This document shows, piece by piece, positions 7,582 through 16,964 of a DNA stretch of 55,645 nt (the stretch's first letter is position 1; every line of letters starts with the position of its first letter). The notes below the pieces were generated by a model. The model was not told the origin of the DNA and ran no database searches. It saw only the letters and a list, made by a program, of their open reading frames with translations. A program made the position numbers and the translations under genes. The DNA comes from an uncultured Flavobacteriales bacterium (GTDB taxonomy: Bacteria; Bacteroidota; Bacteroidia; Flavobacteriales_D; Sanyastnellaceae), in contig CALKFF010000023.1 in assembly GCA_938084585.1 (NCBI GenBank), forward strand, positions 1-55,645, written 5' to 3'.

Positions 7582-8982
7582 ATGAACCTCACAGATCCCA
7601 TCCTGATTTTGGGCGCCGGCGAAAGCGGCGTGGGCTCCGCCTTGCTGGCGAAGTCCGTGGGCGCGCGTGCGTTCGTGAGCGACGCGGGGGAAGGCCGCGG
7701 CCCGGGTTCTGCTGAAATGAAGGCCCACGGCATTGGCCACGAGCTCGGCGGACACCGCCCCGAGGCGTGGATGGACACCGAAGTGGTGGTCAAGAGTCCG
7801 GGCATCCCTGACGACGCTCCCATTGTCGACACCTGCCGCGCGCAAGGACGGGAGGTCATCAGCGACATCGAATACGCCAGCCGCGTCTTCACGGCGCAAG
7901 GCCACACCACCCCGGTGGTGGCCGTCACAGGCGCCAACGGCAAGACCACCACCACCTCGATGATTGACCACATGTTGCGTCATGAAGGGTGGGACGTGGA
8001 CTGCGTCGGGAACATCGGCACGAGCTGGTCCCGCCGCTTGGCCGAGCGGCACGAAGCTGGCGACGCGGCGGCACAAGCCACCGTCATTGAGGTCAGCAGC
8101 TTTCAGCTCGACGGCACATCCACGTTCAGCCCGGACGTGGCCGTCCTGCTCAACATCACCCCGGACCACTTGGACCGGTATGGGAACGACATGTCGTCGT
8201 ACGCCGCTTCGAAGTGGCGCATCACGCAAGCCCAAAAGGCGGGCGACCACCTTATCTACAACGCGGACTGCGACTGGACCGGTCGCATGCTCCACGACCG
8301 CGGCACCGCCGCCCAACTCCACCCCCTGTCTGCCGAGCGCCCGTTCGACGAGGTCGCCCACGAAGGCCGGGGTGGCGGTTTGCACCCTCAAGACCCTAGA
8401 AAATTCAAACTCCAACATCTCAATTCATTCACCATGACCATTCAAAAATTGGCCGTGCAAGGGAAGCACAACCTCTTCAACTCCATGGCGGCCGGCATGA
8501 CAGGACGCATTTTGGACCTCCGCAAGGACGGGATCCGCGAGAGCCTCCAGAGCTTCGAAGGCGTCGAGCATCGCCTCGAGTACGTCTCTGAAGTGAACGG
8601 CATCACGTTCATCAACGACTCCAAAGCCACCAACGTCAACAGCGTGTGGTACGCCCTGGAATGCGCGACATCTCCTGTGATTTGGATCGCCGGCGGCATC
8701 GACAAAGGCAACGACTACAGCACTTTGGTGCCCCTGGTCCGCGACAAAGTGAAGCACATGATCTGCATGGGCAACAACAACAAGCCCCTGCACGACGCGT
8801 TCGACGGGCTGGTGGAGAGCAGCCACGACGTGGGCTCGGCCGAGGAAGCCGTGGCCTTGGCGTACCACCTCGGCATGCCAGGCGACCAAGCGTTGCTGTC
8901 CCCGGCTTGCGCGAGCTTCGACTTGTTTGGCAGCTACGAGCAACGTGGCCGCGCCTTCAAAAACGCCGTCCGCGCCCTCTGA
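7582..8982 (+). CDS. murD: UDP-MurNAc-L-alanine:D-glutamate ligase MurD
   Basis: MurD adds D-Glu to UDP-MurNAc-L-Ala in the cytoplasm. It has 466 residues. The N-terminal GAGESGVGSA is a Rossmann-like UDP-binding loop. The ATP P-loop GANGKTT is at 117-123, the middle domain has the NITPDHLDRY stretch, and the C-terminal domain includes the FINDSKATN motif that contacts nucleotide and substrate. All expected signature residues are present. It starts 10 bp after mraY and is followed by ftsW after 9 bp. Confidence 0.97.
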   Translation: MNLTDPILILGAGESGVGSALLAKSVGARAFVSDAGEGRGPGSAEMKAHGIGHELGGHRPEAWMDTEVVVKSPGIPDDAPIVDTCRAQGREVISDIEYASRVFTAQGHTTPVVAVTGANGKTTTTSMIDHMLRHEGWDVDCVGNIGTSWSRRLAERHEAGDAAAQATVIEVSSFQLDGTSTFSPDVAVLLNITPDHLDRYGNDMSSYAASKWRITQAQKAGDHLIYNADCDWTGRMLHDRGTAAQLHPLSAERPFDEVAHEGRGGGLHPQDPRKFKLQHLNSFTMTIQKLAVQGKHNLFNSMAAGMTGRILDLRKDGIRESLQSFEGVEHRLEYVSEVNGITFINDSKATNVNSVWYALECATSPVIWIAGGIDKGNDYSTLVPLVRDKVKHMICMGNNNKPLHDAFDGLVESSHDVGSAEEAVALAYHLGMPGDQALLSPACASFDLFGSYEQRGRAFKNAVRAL

Positions 8983-8991
8983 TTTGAGCCG

Positions 8992-10185
8992 ATGAACGAA
9001 CTCATCGCAGGGATCCGTCAGCGGTTGGAAGGCGACCGCGTGCTCTGGGGCATCGCCCTGGTGCTGACCATGGCCTCGTTGGTCACGGTGTACAGCGCCA
9101 TCAGCACGCTCGCGTACAAAGCCGACGGCAACAGCGCCAAATTCCTGTTCAAGCAGGTGGGGTTGTTGTCCTTGGGGTGGCTCGTCATGTTTGGTGTGCA
9201 CCGCATCCATTTCAAGTATTTCAGCAAACTCGCCAACCTGGTCATGGTGTTGGCGGTGGCCGCGCTGGTGTTCACGTTGCTCTTTGGCACGGACATCAAC
9301 GACGCGCGGCGCTGGATCAAGATTCCCTTCATTGGATTGACAGTGCAGACCTCGGACTTTGCCAAGCTCGCCCTGGTCATGTGGGTGGCGAGGCAATTGC
9401 AAGTGCGCCGGGACAGGCTGCATGATTTTTGGCAAGGGGTGGCACCCATCTTGGCCGGCATTGGCCTCGTGTGCGCCCTCATCTTGCCCTCGGATTTTTC
9501 CACCGCCGCCATGCTCGGCGCCATTTGTTTTGCCATGCTGTTCGTTGGAGGACTGCCATGGCTGCAAGTCGCGAGGGTGGTGGGCATCGCCGCCTCGGCG
9601 CTGGTGATGCTCTACGGACTGGGCAAAGCGGCCCCCGAGGCATTGCCCCGATTCGGAACGTGGGCGAGCCGCATCGAGAGCTTTGCGGGCTTCGCATCAG
9701 GCGAAGGCGGTGGCGAGTCCAGCGCGGAAGACTATCAAATTGAATTGGCCCAAATCGCCATCCACAAAGGCGGCATCCTGCCGTCTGGGCCGGCGTCTGG
9801 CACCTCCCGGAACTTCCTGCCCCACCCCTATTCCGACATGATCTACGCCTTCATCGTGGAGGAGTGGGGCGCGGTGGGGGGACTCGGGCTGGTCTTGCTC
9901 TATCTCGCCTTGCTGTTCAGGGCCTCCCAAACGGCGGTCCGCTGCGATTCGCTGTTCGCCCGGAATCTGGTGCTCGGCCTGGGGCTGACCATCGCCGTGC
10001 AAGCCCTCATCAACATGGGGGTGTCGGTCCGGCTGTTCCCCACCACCGGCCAACCGCTGCCTTTGGTGAGTTACGGGGGCACCTCGCTCCTGTTCACGTG
10101 CATGTCGATCGGCATGATGCTCGCCGTGTCCCGCGTGGTGGCGGGTGAAGGCGTGAAAACGCAAGGCAACGCGCTCAAGCGATGA
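8992..10185 (+). CDS. ftsW: septal peptidoglycan glycosyltransferase FtsW (SEDS)
   Basis: FtsW is the SEDS-family polymerase that extends glycan strands from lipid II at the septum, paired with FtsI. The 397-residue protein is strongly hydrophobic with about ten membrane segments. The SEDS hallmarks are the stretch DINDARRWIKIPFIGLTVQT, the large periplasmic loop with PHPYSDMIYAFIVEEWG, and the C-terminal GQPLPLVSYGGTS. The loop Asp in YSDM is the expected catalytic region. The gene overlaps murG by 4 bp. Confidence 0.96.
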   Translation: MNELIAGIRQRLEGDRVLWGIALVLTMASLVTVYSAISTLAYKADGNSAKFLFKQVGLLSLGWLVMFGVHRIHFKYFSKLANLVMVLAVAALVFTLLFGTDINDARRWIKIPFIGLTVQTSDFAKLALVMWVARQLQVRRDRLHDFWQGVAPILAGIGLVCALILPSDFSTAAMLGAICFAMLFVGGLPWLQVARVVGIAASALVMLYGLGKAAPEALPRFGTWASRIESFAGFASGEGGGESSAEDYQIELAQIAIHKGGILPSGPASGTSRNFLPHPYSDMIYAFIVEEWGAVGGLGLVLLYLALLFRASQTAVRCDSLFARNLVLGLGLTIAVQALINMGVSVRLFPTTGQPLPLVSYGGTSLLFTCMSIGMMLAVSRVVAGEGVKTQGNALKR

Positions 10186-11309
10186 CCCCACTCACCAACG
10201 TCATCGTTTCCGGAGGCGGCACAGGCGGCCACATCCATCCTGCGCTCGCGATTGCCGATGAGATTGTGCGCCGCAACCCCGAGGCCAACGTCCGCTTTGT
10301 CGGCGCCTTGGGACGCATGGAAATGAACAAGATTCCTGCCGCCGGGTACGACATCGACGGCCTTTGGATCACCGGGGTGGAACGGAAGCTGACCAGCACC
10401 CGCAACCTGGTGTTCCCCTTCATGCTCCTGAGCAGCCTCTGGAAGGCGCGACGCTTGTTGAAACGTCACCGACCGCAGGTGGTGGTGGGTGTCGGTGGGT
10501 TTGCCAGCGGCCCCTTGTTGGACCAAGCCGTGCGCTTGGGCCTGCCCACCCTCATCCAAGAACAAAACAGCTTCCCCGGGGTGACCAACCGGCTTTTGGC
10601 CCACCGCGTGCGCCTGGTGTGTGCCGGCATGCCTGGCATGGAACGCTGGTTTCCCGCCAAGCGCCTCGTCGTCACCGGCAACCCCCTCCGGCACCACGTC
10701 GTCCAACTTGCCCAGCCGCACGACGGACAACACCAAGAAGCCCTCGACCATTTTGGGCTGAGGGACGACCTGCCTGTGGTGTTTGTCATGGGCGGAAGCT
10801 TGGGCGCCGTGTCCATCAACGACGCCGTGAAAGCCATCCTGACCGCGGAACCCTCCGCGGCGCAGCGCGGGTACCAACTCCTGTGGCAATGCGGGGGACG
10901 GCATGAAAAGGAGGCCCAAACTTGGCTCAACGCCCATCCCTGCGACGGGGTCGTGTGCAGGGGGTTTGTGGACCGCATGGACCTGGCTTATGGAGCGGCC
11001 CGCCTGATCGCATCCCGTGCCGGGGCGATGTCGGTGGCAGAATTGGCGCTGGTGGGCAAGCCCGCCGTGCTCGTGCCTTCTCCGCACGTGGCTGAGGACC
11101 ACCAAACCCACAACGCCCGAAGCCTGACTGAACTGGGTGGCGCCGAATTGTTGCCAGACCGTGAGGTGCGGAAGAAGTTGGGCGAAACCGTCGCCCGGCT
11201 GCTCCACGATCCGGAAACGTGCGCAGCCATGGCCGAGGCCATGAAGGGCGCGGCCAAACCGCACGCCGCCGCCGCAGTCGTGGACGAACTCGAACGCCTG
11301 CTTGCCTGA
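10182..11309 (+). CDS. murG: UDP-GlcNAc:lipid I N-acetylglucosaminyltransferase MurG
   Basis: MurG converts lipid I to lipid II on the inner face of the membrane. It has 375 residues in two Rossmann-like GT-B domains. The first glycine-rich loop GGGTGGH is at residues 11-17. GVGGFASGP and QEQNSFPG are N-domain signatures, and the C-domain has MGGSLGA and SRAGAMSVAE for UDP-GlcNAc binding. A hydrophobic patch (VFPFMLLSSLW) is where MurG docks to the membrane. It starts within the ftsW stop codon region. Confidence 0.97.
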   Translation: MTPLTNVIVSGGGTGGHIHPALAIADEIVRRNPEANVRFVGALGRMEMNKIPAAGYDIDGLWITGVERKLTSTRNLVFPFMLLSSLWKARRLLKRHRPQVVVGVGGFASGPLLDQAVRLGLPTLIQEQNSFPGVTNRLLAHRVRLVCAGMPGMERWFPAKRLVVTGNPLRHHVVQLAQPHDGQHQEALDHFGLRDDLPVVFVMGGSLGAVSINDAVKAILTAEPSAAQRGYQLLWQCGGRHEKEAQTWLNAHPCDGVVCRGFVDRMDLAYGAARLIASRAGAMSVAELALVGKPAVLVPSPHVAEDHQTHNARSLTELGGAELLPDREVRKKLGETVARLLHDPETCAAMAEAMKGAAKPHAAAAVVDELERLLA

Positions 11310-11312
11310 CCC

Positions 11313-12695
11313 ATGACAGTGGCCCAACACGTCTTCTTCCTTGGCCTTGGCGGCATCGGCATGAGCGCGCTCGCCCGGCATTTGCACAGCCTGGGGCATG
11401 TGGTGGGCGGGTACGATTTGACCCCTTCCCCCCTCTTGGATCGGCTGAAGGAAGAGGGCGTCTGGGTGGGACATTCGGACGACCCTGACGACCTGCCAGA
11501 TTGGGCACGACAGAAGACTCCGACCCTCGTGTGGACCCCGGCTGTGCCCGCCGATTTCAAGCTCAAGCGTCATTTCGAATCCCGAGGCATCCCGGCCCTG
11601 AAGCGGGCCGAACTCTTGGGCGCCATCGCCCGAAACAGTCCCACGTTGGCGGTGGCTGGAACCCACGGCAAAACCACCACGTCAAGCTGGTTGGCGGACA
11701 TGCTCATGGCGCATCCCGCAGGATGCCATGCCTTCCTCGGCGGCATCGACGCAGCCACAGGCACCAACCTGCTGTCCAGGCCAGGCGCAGAATGGCACGT
11801 GGTCGAGGCCGACGAATTCGACCGCAGCTTTCACCAACTGCACCCCACGCATGCCGCGGTCACCAACTTGGACCCAGACCATTTGGACGTGTACGGCACA
11901 GAGGAAGCGTTCCGCGAATCGTTTCACGTGTTTGGCTCCCAAGTGGGCCAGACCCTGATCGTGCCCCACGACCTCCCTTGGCCGCACCAAAAAACCCTTG
12001 AACGGTTCGCCGTGGTGGACCTCGGCGAAGACGTGCCTGAAGGGGTGGACCACCTCGCCACCCTCCGCCCTCACGCCAAAAGCGTCACGTTCGAATTGCA
12101 TCGAAACAACCCCGACAAAATCTGCTCGTTTGAGGCCGCGCCCGCCCTTGCAGGACGGCACAACACGGCCAATGCGCTTGTGGCCGCCGCCTTGGCCTCT
12201 CACGCCCATGTGGGTGCCGACGTGTTGGCCCACAGGGTCGAAAGCTTCGGCGGCGTGAAGCGTCGGATGGAGGTGCATTGGGACACGCCGGAAGCCACGT
12301 ACATCGACGACTATGCCCACCACCCTTCGGAACTCGAAGCGCTGTTGTCCGCCGTGCGAAGCCGTTGGCCAGACCGCCATGTGACCATGGTGTTTCAACC
12401 GCATTTGTACTCCAGAACGCGCGACTTCGGTGCGGAATTTGCCCGGGTGTTGGGCCAGGCCGATCGGCTGTTTTTGCTCCCCATTTACCCCGCCCGGGAA
12501 GCGCCCATTCCCGGGGTTGATGCACAATGGCTGTTTGATAACATCTCCAGCCCTGACAAGCATCTCGTTGCTTCAGATTCCATCTTCACTTCCTTGAAGG
12601 CATGTCCTGTGGACGTGCTGGTGACGGCAGGTGCAGGCGACATCGATCGCTTGGTTCCACAAGCCCTCCAGCACATGCAGGACCGCCGGAAGTGA
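11313..12695 (+). CDS. murC: UDP-MurNAc:L-alanine ligase MurC
   Basis: MurC begins stem-peptide synthesis by joining L-Ala to UDP-MurNAc. The 460-residue protein has the N-terminal GLGGIGM loop at 11-17, the ATP P-loop GTHGKTT at 116-122, and the EADEFDRSF and NLDPDHLDVY motifs of the central domain. In the C-terminal domain, DDYAHHPSELEA and FQPHLYSRTRDF are typical MurC sequences. murB, murF and ddl are not in this cluster, as is common in Bacteroidota. Confidence 0.97.
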   Translation: MTVAQHVFFLGLGGIGMSALARHLHSLGHVVGGYDLTPSPLLDRLKEEGVWVGHSDDPDDLPDWARQKTPTLVWTPAVPADFKLKRHFESRGIPALKRAELLGAIARNSPTLAVAGTHGKTTTSSWLADMLMAHPAGCHAFLGGIDAATGTNLLSRPGAEWHVVEADEFDRSFHQLHPTHAAVTNLDPDHLDVYGTEEAFRESFHVFGSQVGQTLIVPHDLPWPHQKTLERFAVVDLGEDVPEGVDHLATLRPHAKSVTFELHRNNPDKICSFEAAPALAGRHNTANALVAAALASHAHVGADVLAHRVESFGGVKRRMEVHWDTPEATYIDDYAHHPSELEALLSAVRSRWPDRHVTMVFQPHLYSRTRDFGAEFARVLGQADRLFLLPIYPAREAPIPGVDAQWLFDNISSPDKHLVASDSIFTSLKACPVDVLVTAGAGDIDRLVPQALQHMQDRRK

Positions 12696-12699
12696 AACC

Positions 12700-13416
12700 A
12701 TGATTCTGCGCACACTCATCTCCCTCAGCTTGATGGCCCTCCTCGGGGTTGTCTTGGGCTTTTCCTCTGCCGAGGCGGCGGGACGTCGGGTGCGCAAAGT
12801 CCAAATCGAAGTCAAGGACGAAGCGCGGGCCGGGTTCTTGGACCCCAGCCGGCTGGCCGACCAACTCGGCACGAACCGACTCGAAGGAGAACTGCTGGTC
12901 GACGTGGACTTGCAATCGGTGGTCACCCACCTCGAAGCCCTCGACGCTTGCGCCAAGGCGGAAGTCTACCCGCACATGGACGGCACCCTGCACATCGACG
13001 TGTGGCAACGCCGCCCTGTGATGCGCGTGCACGTCAAGGGTGGCGAGGACCATTACCTGGACCGGGACGGGGAGCGCATGGCCCTGGACCCGTACCACGC
13101 GCCTCACCTGCCTGTCATGCACGTCACCCAGGCCGACCAAGCCAAGATGGGCTTGCAGTTCGTGAACGACACCCGAGGTGACGCCTTTTGGAACAACCTC
13201 ACCGACCAACTCTCTGTGAACGACCAAGGAGAATTGGTCCTGCATCCGCGACTTGCGGGACACCACATCGTCTTGGGAGACGGGAGCGAGGCGGCGCACA
13301 AGAAGCGCAACCTGCTGACGTTTTACCGCGCACAAATTGAGCGTGGCAACCTGAGAAACTACAAACGCATTGACCTCACCTACCGCGACCAAGTGATCGC
13401 ACAACGCTACCCATGA
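12700..13416 (+). CDS. ftsQ: FtsQ/DivIB-like cell division protein
   Basis: This is a 238-residue bitopic protein between murC and ftsA, the usual ftsQ position. A very short cytoplasmic N-terminus is followed by one hydrophobic segment (about residues 4-22), then a periplasmic POTRA-like region containing VDLQSVVTHLEAL and HIDVWQRRPVMRVHVKGG. The C-terminal beta domain ends near YKRIDLTYRDQVIAQRY, the FtsQ-type terminal strand. The start chosen is the ATG giving MILRTLISL; longer in-frame starts overlap murC and break the signal anchor. It would recruit FtsL and its partners to the septum. The ATGA overlap with ftsA suggests coupled translation. Confidence 0.88.
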   Translation: MILRTLISLSLMALLGVVLGFSSAEAAGRRVRKVQIEVKDEARAGFLDPSRLADQLGTNRLEGELLVDVDLQSVVTHLEALDACAKAEVYPHMDGTLHIDVWQRRPVMRVHVKGGEDHYLDRDGERMALDPYHAPHLPVMHVTQADQAKMGLQFVNDTRGDAFWNNLTDQLSVNDQGELVLHPRLAGHHIVLGDGSEAAHKKRNLLTFYRAQIERGNLRNYKRIDLTYRDQVIAQRYP

Positions 13417-14696
13417 TGGACAACACACACGCACAACCCTCCGGGGAAATCGTCGTCGGCCTCGACATCGGGACCACCAAAATCGCCTGCTTCATCGGGC
13501 GCAAGAACGAATTCGGGAAAATTGAATTGCTCGGCTTCGGACGCAGCGAGTCTGTGGGGGTGTCACGCGGCGTGGTGGCCAACATCGACCGCACGGTGGC
13601 GTCGATCAAGCAAGCGGTTGAGGAAGCTGAGATGAAGGTGGGTGCCCAAATCCAACTCGTGAACGTGGGCATCGCCGGGCAGCACATCAAGTCCCTCCAA
13701 CACCGCGGCATGATCACCCGCGAAAACCTTGAAGCGGAAATCAGCCAAGAGGACATCGAGGCGCTCATCCAAGACATGCGCAAGCTCGTGATGCAACCTG
13801 GTGAGCAGATTTTGGACGTCATTCCCCAGGAATTCACCGTGGACAACGAGCAAGGCATCAAAGACCCCATCGGCATGTCCGGCGTGCGTTTGGAGGCCAA
13901 CTTCCACATCATCACCTGCCAAACGGCCGCGGCGCAGAACATTTACAAGTGCATCAAAAAAGCCGACCTCGAAGTGGATCAGTTGATCCTCGAGCCCCTC
14001 GCCTCTGCCGCCTCTGTGTTGTCTGACGAGGAAAAAGAAGCGGGCGTGGCGCTGGTCGACATCGGCGGCGGCACCACCGACATCGCCATCTTCCAAGACG
14101 GCATCATCCGCCACACGGCCGTCATCCCCTTCGGAGGCAACGTCATCAGCGACGACATCCGCCAGGGATGCCAAATCATGAAGAAGCAAGCGGAACAATT
14201 GAAGAAAAAGTTTGGCTCCGCCCTCTCGCAGGAAACCAAGTCCAACGAGATCGTCTGCATTCCAGGGCTGACAGGCCGCAAGCCGAAGGAAATCGCCTTG
14301 AAGACGTTGGCGCAGATCATCGAGGCGCGCATGACCGAAATCATCGAGCACGTGCACTACGAAATCCGGAGCTCCGGGTTTGGCGACCAACTCATCGGCG
14401 GCATTGTGCTCACCGGGGGCGGTTCCCAGTTGAAGCACGTCACACAGCTCTTCCAATTCGTCACTGGCTTGGATTGCCGCCTGGGCTTCCCAGCCGAGCA
14501 CATCGCCAGCGCTCCAGAAGACACGTCCATCCCGTCATACTCGACCGGGGTCGGCCTTGTCATCAAGGGCTACGACCACAAGTGGAACACGTCGGACAAC
14601 GAATCCACCGCCTCCAACTCGAAGCCTGTGATTGACTTCGGTTCCAACTTCATGAAGAGCATCAAGAACTGGTTCGAAACCGACGACGCCTCCTGA
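13413..14696 (+). CDS. ftsA: cell division protein FtsA
   Basis: FtsA is an actin-like ATPase that tethers FtsZ to the membrane. The 427-residue protein opens with the phosphate-1 loop GLDIGTTKIACFIG. The 1C (SHS2) domain follows, then the phosphate-2 motif DIGGGTTDI from Asp216 and the adenosine motif GGIVLTGGGSQLKH. The C-terminus, after a polar linker, ends in an amphipathic segment FMKSIKNWFETDD that resembles the membrane-targeting helix. It overlaps ftsQ by 4 bp and precedes ftsZ by 37 bp. Confidence 0.97.
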   Translation: MMDNTHAQPSGEIVVGLDIGTTKIACFIGRKNEFGKIELLGFGRSESVGVSRGVVANIDRTVASIKQAVEEAEMKVGAQIQLVNVGIAGQHIKSLQHRGMITRENLEAEISQEDIEALIQDMRKLVMQPGEQILDVIPQEFTVDNEQGIKDPIGMSGVRLEANFHIITCQTAAAQNIYKCIKKADLEVDQLILEPLASAASVLSDEEKEAGVALVDIGGGTTDIAIFQDGIIRHTAVIPFGGNVISDDIRQGCQIMKKQAEQLKKKFGSALSQETKSNEIVCIPGLTGRKPKEIALKTLAQIIEARMTEIIEHVHYEIRSSGFGDQLIGGIVLTGGGSQLKHVTQLFQFVTGLDCRLGFPAEHIASAPEDTSIPSYSTGVGLVIKGYDHKWNTSDNESTASNSKPVIDFGSNFMKSIKNWFETDDAS

Positions 14697-14733
14697 GCCC
14701 CTTCACCTCTCCCACTCCTGAAAACCCCATCCC

Positions 14734-16440
14734 ATGCACTTCAACCTTCCTCAATCCTCCAACTCGCCCATCAAAGTGATCGGCGTGGGTGGTGGCGGCT
14801 CCAACGCGGTCAACACCATGTACCAAAAAGGCATCAACGGCGTCGACTTCATCGTCTGCAACACGGATGCCCAGGCACTGGACATCAGCCCCGTTCCACG
14901 TAAAGTCCAGCTCGGGGCCACACTCACTGGAGGACAAGGCGCAGGCTCACTCCCAGAAGTGGGCAGGAACGCCGCGATTGAAAGCCTGGACGAAGTGTTG
15001 AACTTGTTGGGGACCGACACCAGCATGGTGTTCTTGACCGCCGGCATGGGAGGCGGCACAGGAACGGGTGCAGCCCCGGTGATCGCCCAAGCGTGCAAAG
15101 AGCGCGGCATCTTGACTGTGGGCATTGTGACCGTGCCATTCATGTTTGAGGGTCGCCGCCGCAACCAACAGGCCACCGAAGGCCTCGAACAGATGCGGGC
15201 CGCAGTGGACACGCTTTTAATCATTCGCAACGACAAGCTTCGGGAGCTGTTTGGCAACCAGACCATCCGCAGCGCGTTTGCCAACGCGGACCAAATCCTC
15301 TGCACCGCCGCCAAAGGCATCGCTGAGGTCATCACCCTCACAGGGGAGATCAACGTCGACATGAACGACGTCAACACCGTCATGCGGGACAGCGGACGTG
15401 CCATCATGGGCTCAGGTAGCGCATCTGGCCAGGGACGCGCAGCCAAGGCCGTGACCGAAGCGCTCGAGAGCCCGTTGCTGAACGACAGCGACATCACTGG
15501 TGCGGACCACGTGCTCCTGAACATCACTTTCGGAACCGAGGAGATTCTGATGGACGAGATCATGGAAATCACCGACCACATCCAGGAGGCCGCAGGCCAA
15601 ACCGCCGAAGTCATTTGGGGATACGGCACCGACGAGAACTTGGGCGAAGACCTTTGCGTCACTGTGATTGCCACAGGGTTTGAGGGCAAGGACCTCGCAT
15701 CTGGCGCCACGCCAGCCACCCCTAAGAAGCACTGGCTTTCCGGAGAAGACAGCGACCAAGCCCAACCCGAAGCGCAGGCCGCACCCACCGAAGCGACACA
15801 AGCGCCAGCAGAACCCTTCTTGCTCACGCCGGACACCCCCACTGCCGAGGAGCCCACGACGACCGACCGCCTGAACTGGGACGTGAGTGCGCCCCAAAAG
15901 GAATTGTTCCCCAGTGCGGAACAAAACATCGAAAGCGACGTCCCCACGGATGCACACCTCACGAACCTTCCCCTCAACCATTTGAGCCATGCGGAGGAAG
16001 AGGCCACGCCCGAAGACACCACCAACGAGACAGCTCCTGAAGCGGCCCCAGAGGAAGGGTTTGTGATTTTCAACTTGGACGACGCCCCAGAGCCTCAAGA
16101 CTTGACGCCAGAAACACCGCAAGGCTCCCAACCGACAGAGGCCCCAGAACCGCAGGCTCAGCCTTCTGTTCAGCCTTCACGTGAAGCGTTTGCAGAACGC
16201 CAACGGCAAATCACCCGCAACCTGGCGGACTTCAAGAGCAAGCTGAACTTGCCGGGTCGCATCGCCGACTTGGAAAACGAGCCTGCGTACAAGCGCCGCA
16301 ACATTTCCATCGACGACACCCCGCACAGCTCCGAGTCCCAAATGAGCCGGTTTCAGCTGAACGAGGAAGTGGACGCAGAAGGCAACCGCCGCTTCGAGCT
16401 TCGTGACGACAACTCCTTCTTGCACGACAACGTCGACTGA
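14734..16440 (+). CDS. ftsZ: cell division GTPase FtsZ with long C-terminal extension
   Basis: FtsZ polymerises into the Z ring. The 568-residue protein has the N-terminal loop GVGGGGSN from residue 17, the tubulin signature GGGTGTG at 106-112, the T5/T6 region and the synergy residues NVDMNDV. The GTPase core ends near residue 325. After it comes a linker of roughly 180 residues rich in Ala, Glu, Pro and Thr. A conserved end follows: PAYKRRN from Pro517, then a terminus ending LHDNVD. The protein is far longer than the roughly 380 residues of E. coli FtsZ, as in other Bacteroidota. No promoter is visible in the 37-bp gap after ftsA. Confidence 0.97.
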   Translation: MHFNLPQSSNSPIKVIGVGGGGSNAVNTMYQKGINGVDFIVCNTDAQALDISPVPRKVQLGATLTGGQGAGSLPEVGRNAAIESLDEVLNLLGTDTSMVFLTAGMGGGTGTGAAPVIAQACKERGILTVGIVTVPFMFEGRRRNQQATEGLEQMRAAVDTLLIIRNDKLRELFGNQTIRSAFANADQILCTAAKGIAEVITLTGEINVDMNDVNTVMRDSGRAIMGSGSASGQGRAAKAVTEALESPLLNDSDITGADHVLLNITFGTEEILMDEIMEITDHIQEAAGQTAEVIWGYGTDENLGEDLCVTVIATGFEGKDLASGATPATPKKHWLSGEDSDQAQPEAQAAPTEATQAPAEPFLLTPDTPTAEEPTTTDRLNWDVSAPQKELFPSAEQNIESDVPTDAHLTNLPLNHLSHAEEEATPEDTTNETAPEAAPEEGFVIFNLDDAPEPQDLTPETPQGSQPTEAPEPQAQPSVQPSREAFAERQRQITRNLADFKSKLNLPGRIADLENEPAYKRRNISIDDTPHSSESQMSRFQLNEEVDAEGNRRFELRDDNSFLHDNVD

Positions 16441-16441
16441 C

Positions 16442-16897
16442 ATGGGCCAACTCGCAGACTCCATTGCACAGGGCATCAAGGACGCCATGCGCGCCAAAGA
16501 CAGGGACCGCCTGGCGGCCTTGCGTGACATCAAAAGCAAACTGATGCTCGAAGCCACGAAAGACGGCGCCAGCGACGACGTGGACGACGCCACGACCCTG
16601 GCCATTTTGAGCAAGTTGTTGAAGCAGAGAAACGAAACGGCCGCGCTGTACACGGAACAAGGCCGTGCAGACTTGGCGGCCGAAGAAACCGCCCAAGCTG
16701 CTGTCATCCAGGCCTTCCTCCCTGCGGCCTTGTCCGAGGCCGAAATTGAGGCCAAGGTCAACGCCATCGTGGCCGAGACCGGAGCCAGCTCCATGGCGGA
16801 CATGGGCAAAGTCATGGGCTTGGCCACCGCTGCCATGGCGGGACAAGCCGACGGGAAGGTCATCTCCGGATTTGTCCGGAAGGCGTTGACCTCCTGA
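16442..16897 (+). CDS. GatB/YqeY domain protein
   Basis: This 151-residue cytoplasmic protein is of the YqeY family, which resembles the tRNA-binding tail domain of the amidotransferase GatB; its role is not settled. Family traits visible are the opening SIAQGIKDAMRAKDRDRLAALR, the central RNETAALYTEQGRADLAAEE and the C-terminal MGKVMGLATAAMAGQADGK. The start ATG at 16442 lies directly after the ftsZ stop; an in-frame ATG 39 bp earlier would overlap ftsZ. It ends the dcw operon, with a hairpin terminator about 20 bp later. The location next to ftsZ is conserved in Bacteroidota. Confidence 0.93.
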   Translation: MGQLADSIAQGIKDAMRAKDRDRLAALRDIKSKLMLEATKDGASDDVDDATTLAILSKLLKQRNETAALYTEQGRADLAAEETAQAAVIQAFLPAALSEAEIEAKVNAIVAETGASSMADMGKVMGLATAAMAGQADGKVISGFVRKALTS

Positions 16898-16916
16898 CCC
16901 TGGCTTTCCCCCTTTG

Positions 16917-16947
16917 AACTGCGCCTCCGAATTCCGGGGGCGCAATT
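16917..16947 (+). terminator. probable terminator of the dcw operon
   Basis: A strong inverted repeat pairs TGCGCC (16920-16925) with GGCGCA (16939-16944), extended inward by CCG/CGG around a 5-nt loop and outward by GAA/TTC across one mismatch. An AT-rich stretch follows, though without an immediate pure T run. It lies between yqeY and the marR promoter. Confidence 0.6.
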
Positions 16948-16964
16948 CATTAAAGATATTTTTA

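Noticed and set aside
14751-16073. 440-codon open frame on the minus strand opposite ftsZ
   Set aside because: It lies entirely antisense to an unmistakable ftsZ and its predicted protein has no recognisable fold; long antisense frames are expected in GC-rich DNA.
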